DNA of 64,000 nucleotides from Persicaria tinctoria (lineage: Eukaryota > Streptophyta > Magnoliopsida > Caryophyllales > Polygonaceae), in the NCBI GenBank assembly GCA_037127255.1, contig JBANSL010000013.1, forward strand, positions 65,909,688 through 65,973,687, written 5' to 3'. The notes beneath the pieces were generated by a model, which saw only the letters and a list, made by a program, of their open reading frames with translations, did no database searches and was not told the origin of the DNA. Made by a program: the position numbers and the translations under genes. Each line of letters begins with the position of its first letter. Within the stretch, counting starts at the first letter, position 1. This document shows, in pieces, positions 54,902 through 64,000 of the stretch.

Positions 54902-57628
54902 GCCAACGTACGCGCTATACGGGTTTCCCATGGCCTTTCAGGTTAGCCAAGTTATGAAAAAGAGTCAGAACCTTTGCCATTTCAGAATATGTGTGACTGT
55001 GGGATGCCAAATAGGCAATTATATCATGCCAACAGTCTTTTTCTATCTTACCAAATATATGATGTTTGCCTGCAAACTGTGTCTTTCAATCTTACCAATA
55101 CTATGAAGATGCCATGCAAAATGTGTAATATTAGCTTACCCAAATGTGTGTGCAGTTGCGTTCTAATATCTTACCATATTGTATCTGCAGTTGTGGGTGT
55201 ACGAGACCTTCCCTGAGATTGGGAATCATTTTGGCCGCAACATCGACGACACCATCATCCCCAGGTGTCTGCGATGGGAAACACCAAACTCGCACATACG
55301 ATACGAGAATGTGAAGTCCTTCCTCAGCCTGGACGCCCCCGCCAACGACCCAATTGATGAACACATTCTGCTGGCGAAGCCAGAGCCCATCTTGCACCCC
55401 ACCCATAAGGAAAAAGATGCGTGCCCCCACTCATCGTACAAGAAAGACGCTCCAGACGTCTTCTTTGATCAGATTGTGGGCGACCACATGAGGGCCCGCA
55501 AAGATAAGCGGAGACATGAGGATGCCACTGCTGGACCCAGTCAGGGAACCAGCCAGTCTGGGTCAGACGCATCGAGCGTCGGTTTGGAGGCCCGAATTGT
55601 GGCCAAGGTTGAGGCTCTCTTCAAGGGCATGATGGTGGAGATGGGGTCCAGGTTCAGGGAGCTCGACGAGAAGGTGACTGCAGTTTCTAGAGAATGCAAG
55701 AAGGCGTTATCAGAGAGGACCGACAAGGGAAAGGTATGTGCTCCATTGTCCATCATATGTGCAATTTGTAAGATAATGTTTGTGTATTGGTAAACCATTT
55801 TAATCCATATGGTATGACATACATGTGCAATTGGTAGGATCTTGTTGATGTATTGGATGACGATGTCGTTGAGAAGGATGTTGAGAAAGATTTGGACAAG
55901 GTTGTGGTCGACGTGGTTGAGAATGCTGAGAAGGTTGAGGAAAAGGTGGAGGACAAGGAAGAGATGAATGCTGATGACCAGAGCTCGGGCAAGCAGGGAC
56001 AGAACGTTGAAGATAACACGACAGAGAAAGAAGAGCTGAACTCTGATCTGAAGGGGCAGGGCATGTGCACTGGTGAGGACGTTGAGGAAAAGTTTGAGGA
56101 GGAGCCAAAGGAGGGTTACGTGGGCAAGGACGATGGAGAGAAGGTGGTGCATGCTGAGGAATAGATTAAGAAGGGCAAGGAGCATGTAAAAGAAGCTGCA
56201 GGGAAGGGTTCCAAGGGTGAGTCTGATGCAGACGATGCGGTGGAAAAGGTAAACCTTACTTATTGGTAGGATAGTCTGACCCTGTTGGTAAGACAAAAGG
56301 TGCGTTTTGGTATGATAAAAAAGGCAGTTGATTTTGGTCAGATATAATAACCCAGTTGGTAGGATATATTTACCCTTTTGGTATAATATTGAATCTGTTT
56401 TGGTAGGATAATGTAAGCTGTTTGAACATAACTCGGGTGTGTTTGATTGTTAGGAGACAAAGCTAGAGCCTAGGAGAGGCAAGCGTGACAGGAAGATCAC
56501 ATCAAAGCTAGGGGACTGCGTGGTTACTCAACCCGCTAAGCGGGCCAAGAAGGGGGCAAAGGCATCGTGTCCAACCACCGACGCAGCTGCGGAGGGGATG
56601 GTCACTGATAAACAGAGAGACGACTTCTTGTCCTGGCTCCTGAAGTTCCCCGCGCAGGTGAAGGGCCCAGACGGGACCCAATTGAACAAGGAGTTCTTCA
56701 ACAACCTAATATCACCCGGCGTATGGCTTTCCACCGAGGTACGCAAACTACTGTCTTGTAACGCATGTTTCCTTATTCACTTACGTCATGGGACAAGCCC
56801 TCACGGGAATTTGGAAAGTACCTGTTAACGCAGCACATCCAGCAGTCCATGCTCCTGGTCCGGAAGGCATTGGACGCCCGGGAGGGTGATAAAAAGTCGG
56901 GTGTCGTGGTGGTCGACCCATACTGGCAGGAAGCCGTGGTGAAGCAGTTGGACGCTGTTTCTGGCGATGTGAACCGCATTAACCAGCGCAATGTGTCCAA
57001 AGTGCTACTGAGGTACTTCTCGGGAACACTGCCGGACCACCACGGGAGGACTTGGTCGGTGACGAACGCGAAGATATTAGCTCCTTGGTTGTACAAGGCG
57101 AAGCACTGGATTGGGCTCGTCATCGACCTCGTTAAGTGGAACATAGAAGTCCTCGACTCTGACTGGTACCAGATAAAGGAGAAGGACCTTCAAGCCCACC
57201 TCGAGTCTGTTGCGAAGCTGATACCGGTGGTCATGCAATTTTCTGTCGAGCTCCGGGCCAGGCACACAGTCGATGTCCCCAACCCATTCCCCATAACCCG
57301 AACCGCCAAGATCCCTAGGAACGAAACCTCGTAAGTTTCTCTTAACTATTGGGTTATGTACGTCTACTAATATTGGTCAGATATAATAGGACTATTGATA
57401 GGATATATTACATCCATTGGTATGATAAATTGACGGAAGTGGTAAGACGATTTGTAACTAATGTTGGTTGTTAATTCCTTCACGTGCAGCGGTGACTGTG
57501 GGGCATACGTTATCAGGATTATCCAGCTGGTGGCAGAGGGCGTAGAGACATTCGACAGCGTCAACGACAATTATATTGCCCCCTACCGCCAGTACTTGGG
57601 GCTCTCCATCCAGCGCCACGAGTTGTAG

Positions 57629-58385
57629 GTCTCTCCTGTTTGTTAAGACATTCTCTCATGGTTTGGAAACTTCTAAGTAAACTTTGGTCGATTGGACACT
57701 TGTGTTAGTTTCAAAACTTATGTTGTTGTTTGTAGTGTATTTTGTTCACGTTCGGTAGGATGTTTTCTGATTTTAATGGTTAAAACTGGTATTTATGGTT
57801 CACGTTAATTAGTTCCTGCTTACACCCAAGGTTGTTTGTGTGTTGTATTATATTTGCATGAATGTTATAAGTGGTAAGATTAGACGAAACAATTGGCAAG
57901 ATAAGACGACACTTATGGCATGAGATAATTAAACATTGTTGAGGACGTCAATTGCAGTGAAGTTGAGACGCAATTGGTAAGATAAAACAAAGGTAATGGT
58001 CGGATAATGTTAAACTATTGGGTAGTCATAGCGGTGATAGTGGTAGGACAAAATGAGAAATACTTAATAGATGCGTTAGTTCATGTGAATGTGCCCAAAA
58101 CATGCGATAAACATACTGGAAGAATCCAAGATTGCATCACAATTAGCCCCCTTGGAACACGACAATACGAGACACGTGCAAAAAACATACTGGCAGAATC
58201 CACACTGAAGGAGACGGAAGTCAATGCCCAAAATAAGTCCGTCAGCTGACTAGAGCGTCCACCATTCAACACTACGATCGACGGCGCTTTGGCCCCCTGT
58301 ATTCACCCTTAAACGGATAGCGCTTTGTCTTCGGCCTTCCCGGCGCACGCTTCACCACCGGCGGCAAGCATTTTGTCGCAGCTAT
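57629..58385. other. convergent 3' region between protease and transposase genes
   Basis: It holds about seven variants of TTGGTAAGATA (57750-58050) and no supported coding sequence. The frame 58007-58249 looks like chance. Confidence 0.5.
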
Positions 58386-61267
58386 TTATGGAGGCAACAC
58401 CCATGTCTCACGAGGTTCCATTGGGTAAACCACATTGACGTAGCACGCGCGCCAAGCCTCAGCCCTGTACACAGGATGGACGAGGGAGTATGGATCGATC
58501 TGACGTACCTTGGCCACGGCGAGGGCATGTGGACACGGAATCTGGTCAGTTTGAAAGTGCTTACATGTGCAACTCCGAGCAGAAAGGTTGAACAGCCAGG
58601 CGGACACCCCTTTACGGACATCATACTCGTGTTCGCTCAAAGGCTTCACCTCCAGAAAATAGCTTGCATGGCGTTTTTCCTCAAAACGGTATCCACATGG
58701 TCCGTCACAACCTTCTCGGGATTTGAACTTAGCTCCCGGCGCGTCGCGAACCACTCAACCACTTTGTCGATTATGCTGTCCATCAGGGAGGTGACGGGCA
58801 GGTCACGAGGCTCAAGGAAAACCGAGTTCAAGGACTCGGCATGGTTTGTGGTGGTCACGTTGAACCGATTGGCGGGATAGAAAGCTCGGGCCCAATTGGA
58901 GAAGTCGACCGTCTTAATGTATTCAGCACCGGTGGGCGACTTGGCTTTGAATGATTCGAAGTGGTCATTGAACTTTGCAACGGTGTACGCGTTTGCCATC
59001 AGGAAGAACAGATTTTGAAGGCCACCCGCCTTGTGATATGCCTTCACATTCTGAAAAAGATGGTAAGTGCAGCGGCCATGCTTTGCCAAGTCGTAATTTG
59101 CTCGGATTCCCTTCGTGATGCTTATGTGCCTGTCGCTGACCCACACCAGATGGGGCTCATCTGGGACTACGCGTTTCATTTGACGGAAGAAAAAACTCCA
59201 TGACGCATCATTCTCCCCGTCGACAATGGTAAATGCAACGGGGTATAGGTTGTGGTTTGGGTCTTGGGCAGTCGCAAACATCAAGCAACCACGATACTTC
59301 CCCTTCAAGAAACTTCCATCTAACGAGAATACCTGCCAATGTCAATCAGCTTAATAAGGTCGGATGGAATTATGTCAATGGCAAGAAAATATAACACATT
59401 GGGTAAGATAAACTTACACAGTTGGTAGGATTATAAACGGTGGGATGAACTGGCAGTATTGGTAAAAAGGTATTGGAATGACAAACGTCTACAATTGGTA
59501 AGATGAAATATAACAGTTGGTATGTTAATAACGTGTTATTGGCGTACCTGGCGCAGGTGTGGGATGGCTGCCCGCCAAACACCCAAGCTAACGAACGCAT
59601 ACTTTAATTGCTGGTTATCATCACGGACTAATGTGGTTACGGTCCCGGGGTTTGCTCGCTCAAGCATGTAAAGGTATGAGGCCATCCGCTCGTAGCTTTC
59701 TTCGTAGGTTCCGTAGAGGCCGTCCCGTGCGGCTCCCTGCGCCCTGCGTGCCTTCCAGTAGCTGCAGTCCACGCCCAACCGAGACTTCATCATCTTCCTG
59801 ATTTGACGGGGACGAAGCTCTTTCCCTGACCCACCAAAACTGCAAAGATGGGATCAACGGGTTACACCAACAACATTTCCACCAACACATTTACACCGGT
59901 TTAGGAACTTACTCGGATACCAAACTCTGGCCCATCAGCTTGTAATTGGCGTTGCGGTGGTAGTTGCTGACGACACTAACCTTGCAAGTGTGTGTGTCCA
60001 CGAACTTACGAACCACCCACCTCTTAGTTTCCTGATAGGTCGACGCCCGACAGCACCATGAACAGTTAGGTTCGAGGCACACAACCAGATACCTGTCTGA
60101 TGTGGATCGCTTCACTTGAATCTCGAAGCACCCACGCAAAGCTTTCCACTTCACCCGGGACTGAATGTCAGCCTTGGTATCGAACATCTCCCCCTCACGT
60201 AACTCACTCACCATTGACCGAGGGTCTCCGACTAGAGGAATGGACCGATCCACGTCCGCTTCCACTTGCTCCAATGTCGGCAAAGGCTGTTTGTGTCCTT
60301 GGTACGATCGCTCTATCTCTCTCAGCGCTGCCTCAGCCTCCTCATCCCATGATTCAGATGTCTCGTTCGGACTCCCACCCTCCACTTTCACGGGGAAACC
60401 ACCCACGATCATGTCATCGTCGGAGCTTCCTACGTCTATGATGTCCTCCATTCCGTGGGGGGGTAGGACGTCCACATCGCCGTCGCTATCGACGATCACC
60501 ACTTGCTTTCCTCGTCGGATGGCATCAGACCTGCTCACATCACCACCCTCCTCCTTGTTAAGCTGTTCCACTTCCTCTTCCTGTCCTACCATTACATTGT
60601 CCTCCATCCTACCATTACCAGATTGTTTACCACTCCCAGCAAGACCCCCATGTTTCCCACTGACGCTGTCCTTTGCAGGCCTACAACACTCTCCCTCCCC
60701 CGCTAGACACTCAGCACAATGGCAAGCCCCTCCAGTGTCACTACTAAGGTCGTCCAACATCCCTTTGTCATCGACGAAGCCTCGAACCTTATCCTCCGGC
60801 CCTCCGCCTCCATCCAGACCAACTTCCAAGTCTTCCTGCGTGCTGGGAGGCCCGGTTAGGAGCAACTCCTCTGGGGTGGGAGTGGAGACCTCGTCTGCCT
60901 CGTCCGAGTCTTCCGACTGATGTTCATCGGAGGCTGTTGAAGGGCTTGTCGTTTTCATCCATAAGGTTACGTGCAGTGCTATTGGCCATGCTCGTGTGTC
61001 GTATTCAGTGTTGTAGAACTTGTAGGCTTCAATGTCATCGTCGTCCCGGGCCCGAATCGGAGTTGCCCGACCCATGGAAGGAGGAAGGTAGGTGAGCTCA
61101 ATGTCGTACAACACCATGTCAACTTCGAATTTCGAGACTATCTTCCCCTTCAGTTGTCGTAGGAAATATTCTGTGGCACCACCATTGCTGCAGTACGTGC
61201 CTCTCCCTTGAAGACCAAGCTCCCACCTACGGAAGCCCACCAACCGCCGAACACCACATTGATGCAT
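58386..61267 (-). pseudogene. MULE transposase (MURA type)
   Basis: Exons are 61267-59913, 59839-59548 and 59332-58386. Introns have GTAAGT..GCAG and GTACGC..GCAG borders in matching phase. Order: an N-terminal region, a long acidic stretch, a MuDR-type DNA-binding module (LVVCLEPNCSWCCRAS, then FVDTHTC), then the DDE core with D in LDGSFLKGKY, D in VWVSDRHI and E in NHAESLNS. The C-terminal SWIM zinc finger reads CTCKHFQTDQIPCPHAL. A frameshift near 58680 separates the SWIM part. It would cut at the TIRs. It is convergent with the protease gene. Confidence 0.92.
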
Positions 61268-62345
61268 ACCCTATCACCTGGGGTACATCAGGGGAAAAGA
61301 GTATCAGCTTGGGGGATAGTTCTGATATAATAAAGGGGAACACCTACAAAGGAAATGTACAAGATGACTTACCCATCGCTGCCAGTGCCACCAACAAACT
61401 TGTTGCACTTTTCTTGGAATGGTAAGAGAGTACAACACTGTTGGCAGGTCAGAACTGTACTATTGGTAGGATGACAACTGTATCGTATCCTCGGATGCAC
61501 GGTTGGGTGTCCCCCATCCTTACCAACTCTCTCCTGCTCTGCCTCAGTTTTTGCAGGTCATGTTGGGGTGTTTGAGATCCTCCTCTCAAGCTTATATATG
61601 TGCTTGGGGAACACCCATCAATGCAATGATTGCATTTTCCCCTCATAAATGCTCCCCCCTTCCCCCCAAAGAAGAACCCCGTTTTGGTGCCAAAATTACA
61701 CTGACAACCGCCAAATAAGCTACTGACAATCCACTCCAAATTTCTCGAAAATTTCAGGTATGGTATGACATATTAAGCCTATTGGTAAGATAGATATATG
61801 ATATTGGTAAGATAAATATACAATATTGGTCAGACAGATGTCATTCCGTCTTCCCCCAATGAAGAACCTTGTTTTTGGCGCCAAAATTACACGGACATCC
61901 CGCCCAAACCACTACGGACATTCCCCTCCATATTATCTCCAAAATTCCAACTATGGTAGGACATAGTTGGCCTATTGGTAAGACGAATGTCTTCGTTTGG
62001 TAAAACTAATGTCTTCTGTTGGTAGGACATTGTTCCCAAATATGAAGGTGATGCTTTGCCCTCACCATGCCACTCGTTTCCTATGTTGGCTCTGTTTTTT
62101 CAGAGCATTTACTAAGGAATGACACCCATCAATCAAGATTTTATAAGGGTTGATTGACACCCTTAATTACAATTATTTACATTTCCCCTCATAAATGCTC
62201 CCCCCCTTTTTACCCTACTTTATTGGAGCTACACCCCAATTCCCTGACATGTGCAGCACCTCCCCTCCTCATTTCTCTCAGCAAAATGAAGGAGCTACAG
62301 TGACCGGTCTCACCTTCACCTGCAACTTCCTCTCCCGGTTACCTT
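61268..62345. promoter_or_regulatory. MULE right subterminal region, transposase promoter side
   Basis: Noncoding. It contains a tandem-like duplication of about 150 bp (61660-61800 resembles 61850-61990, both with GCCAAAATTACAC). A second duplicated block contains CCCCTCATAAATGCTCCCCC, near 61635 and 62173. About ten TTGGTA-type motifs also occur here. No clear TATA box was chosen. Confidence 0.5.
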
Positions 62346-62450
62346 TTTTATTTGCACAAAATAGCCATTTTCTACCTCATGCAAATAATCAAGGCACTTG
62401 GCTATTTGTGAAAGTTTTTTTTTTTATATGGCTAGTTATGCAAATTGGCC
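62346..62450. repeat. MULE right terminal inverted repeat
   Basis: Its complement starts GGCCAATTTGCATAACTAGC and shares CACAAATAGCCAAG and GCTATTTTGTGCAAATAAAA with the left repeat. Confidence 0.85.
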
Positions 62451-62459
62451 TATTCGATT

Positions 62460-62874
62460 TGTGTTTTTTCTATCTGATGTATAATTGCGGTTAGTTCATC
62501 TATCAATCCAGCTGTACGTATCTCGATTTATCAGATATTGATTTATCTCATATTTCAAACCCGGCCTTACTTTTAATTTGATTTTATTTATTAAAAAAAA
62601 CACTTACCACAATGGTTTATCAACAAGTCCAATGAACAATCCAAGCTCAAATTGGATCCTACCCTTTCTAGTCGATTAGGGATGCAGAAACGATGGATCA
62701 TAGTTGGATGAATTTAGGGTTCACTGTTCGAAAGCTATGGCTGTCAAGGGCTTTCACGTAGGGTATATCAATAATAGAGGAATGATTTTGACTAATTAGA
62801 AAGGTGAAGCCTTTACTATGGCTAGCTGTTGGATTTCGATTAGGAATTATAATATACTTATTATTATAGCTAGA
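62460..62874. other. intergenic spacer
   Basis: No feature was recognised between the MULE and the last MITE. Confidence 0.5.
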
Positions 62875-62882
62875 CTTTTAAA

Positions 62883-63529
62883 TAGGGGTGGGCACAAATC
62901 CCGCAAATCCCGTCCCGTCCCGCATCCCGTCCCGATCTCGTCCCGATCTCGGTGGGATTTGGGAAAAAAAATCTCAATCCCGTCCCGATCCCGTCCCGTA
63001 AAATATACGAGGGACGGGACGCGGGATGGATAGTTCTTATCCCGCAAATCCCGTTCCGTCCCGCATATATATAAAACTATATATATTTTATATAAAAAAT
63101 ATTAAAACTAAATATACATAACACCCATTGTATGTATATATATGCTGTATTTATTAAAACCTACTGTATTTGGATTTGGAGTAGTATTCACCTTCTGAAT
63201 TTGATATGAATGGTGTGCATGTATCTCACTATCTCAGTAGCAAATGTTGTGTGTATTCTCTTCAAAAAAAAATGCTGTGTATAATATCACCTCAGTAGCG
63301 TTTTATTTTAATTAACCTCAGTAGCATATATAATATGCCTCAGTACGTAGCATACTACAAAATTTTATTTTTAATTCAGTTTTATTGGATTATTTTAGAT
63401 TATTTTTTTTACGAGGGACCAATCCCGTCCCGTCCCTATCCCATCCCGTCCCGTGAGGGGTAAAACATACGCGGGACGGGACGCGGGATTACCCCAATCA
63501 CGTCCCGTCCCGTCCCATGCCCACCCCTA
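62883..63529. mobile_element. hAT-type MITE with TCCCG-rich ends, 647 bp
   Basis: The ends TAGGGGTGGGCA and TGCCCACCCCTA are perfect inverted repeats. CTTTTAAA flanks both sides (62875-62882, 63530-63537), the 8-bp hAT duplication. Both subterminal zones carry many TCCCG or CGGGA units around an AT-rich core. No coding. Confidence 0.92.
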
Positions 63530-63537
63530 CTTTTAAA

Positions 63538-64000
63538 GAGTAATCTCTCCATTCGGCAAAACATATCGTTCATTATTTACAGACGCTTTTTTAGATGATA
63601 AAAACTATATAAAATTTTATATAATTTCTATCCTCCTAACAAAGCTTGCATAAATAGTAAACGACATGTTTTATCGAATAAATGAAGTATTTATTAGCAC
63701 ATTTTATAATTTATTGAAAATAATCTAACTTTTAAATAAAATATATTATAAAATAGGGAAATTTACATAAATTAGCCACTGATTATATACATGTTATTAT
63801 ACTTAATTAACCAACCATTAAATTTATTATTACAGAAAACCACATACCAACTAAAGGTGTTTCATTTACAAGTCACCGCTTAAGTGTTGGTGAAATGTTA
63901 AAAAAAATGAAAACAATAAAATACTCCTTAAAAAGACTTTTCGACTTGAATCATCTATATCAACTTGTTACTTCGTATACGCTAACCCCCCGTTTGTTTT
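63538..64000. other. AT-rich intergenic end of window
   Basis: Nothing recognisable was found. Confidence 0.5.

Larger units (their letters stand above)
45684..57628 (+). pseudogene. MULE-borne Ulp1-like cysteine protease with DUF1985-type N-terminus
   Basis: Seven exons can be traced by GT-AG sites in consistent phase: 45684-45760, 45846-46508 continued at 54907-54941, 55191-55733, 55838-56248, 56454-56738, 56834-57330 and 57490-57628. The N-terminal part resembles DUF1985 (FSLHEFALITGLNC, LYGFPMAFQ, WVYETFPEIG). The middle is an acidic Lys/Glu coiled region. The C-terminal part is a C48 protease with H in KHWIGLVID, D in VLDSDW and C in GDCGAYVIR. Such enzymes remove SUMO-like modifiers, but the target here is unknown. 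Defects are a frameshift near 46150-46170, TGA 46421-46423, TAG 56162-56164, and the Athila insertion in exon 2. Confidence 0.88.
44429..62450 (-). mobile_element. Mutator-like element with Ulp1-type protease gene (Kaonashi-like), 18 kb with insertion
   Basis: TATTCGATT flanks the element exactly on both sides (44420-44428, 62451-62459), the 9-bp duplication of MULEs. Terminal inverted repeats of about 100 bp share CACAAATAGCCAAG and GCTATTTTGTGCAAATAAAA. A MURA-type transposase is on the minus strand and an Ulp1-like cysteine protease gene on the plus strand, convergent. MULEs carrying Ulp1-like genes are known from several plants (KI-MULEs). Without the Athila insertion it would be about 9.6 kb. 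Confidence 0.92.

Noticed and set aside
55541..56296. Hydrophobic minus-strand frame of 251 residues that looks membrane-like
   Set aside because: It is antisense to the spliced protease gene's charged exons and crosses their introns. The hydrophobicity comes from reading Glu/Lys codons backwards.
60165..60920. Ser/Pro-rich plus-strand frame of 251 residues
   Set aside because: It is a shadow of the acidic part of the MULE transposase on the minus strand.

Overview
The window is plant nuclear DNA and consists almost entirely of nested mobile elements. I found no complete, ordinary host gene, tRNA, rRNA, or CRISPR array. The evidence for a flowering plant, probably a eudicot, is the set of element families: Tat and Athila Ty3/gypsy elements, a Sirevirus-like Ty1/copia element, plant L1 with a terminal RNase H, MULEs with an Ulp1-like protease, hAT and Tourist-like MITEs, and GT-AG introns of 80-100 bp. 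The species cannot be told from the sequence.

Layout. (1) 25-14918: a tRNA-derived SINE with target duplication GTATGAAACA, split by a 14.6 kb Tat-lineage LTR retrotransposon at 141-14782 (minus strand, TSD TCATG). Its gag, protease, RT-RNase H and integrase carry stops and frameshifts. Between pol and its 3' LTR it carries about 7 kb of extra sequence: a spliced antisense gene with a putative gypsy-type transposon domain and coiled coils (1520-4147), and four small genes that read as B3 DNA-binding domains (4531-7631). A 71-bp tandem array follows. (2) 15031-30775: an L1-type LINE with TSD AAACCAGTGTAGAT. It is interrupted by a Tourist-like MITE and by a 10.2 kb Sirevirus-like copia element (17212-27450). 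The copia element itself contains a 1.2 kb Athila-type solo LTR (22733-23960) and an intact extra 3' ORF. (3) 30803-44400: two hAT/Tourist-like MITEs, small solo LTRs, several 5'-truncated LINE tails, an inverted-repeat element, a TRIM, and a 3.1 kb Pack-MULE (40229-43308) carrying the last exon of a plant MAP kinase. (4) 44429-62450: an autonomous-type MULE with TIRs and a perfect 9-bp TSD. A spliced Ulp1-type protease gene lies on the plus strand and a MURA-type transposase on the minus strand, convergently. The protease gene is interrupted by a young, gag-less Athila element (46509-54901, TSD GCCAA). (5) 62883-63529: a second hAT MITE with CCCG-rich ends.

Relative ages, judged by eye from paired LTRs: Athila under about 1% divergent, the copia element about 2%, the Tat element about 3%. 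Nesting shows that the SINE, LINE and MULE are each older than the element inside them.

The most unusual content is the B3 cluster in the Tat element. All four B3 frames are open, although gag-pol and the antisense gene in the same element are riddled with stops. Two of the four share a first exon of exactly 72 bp followed by an intron at the same domain position. A second unexplained signal is a short motif close to TTGGTAAGATA, repeated dozens of times in the introns and other noncoding parts of the MULE and rare in its exons.
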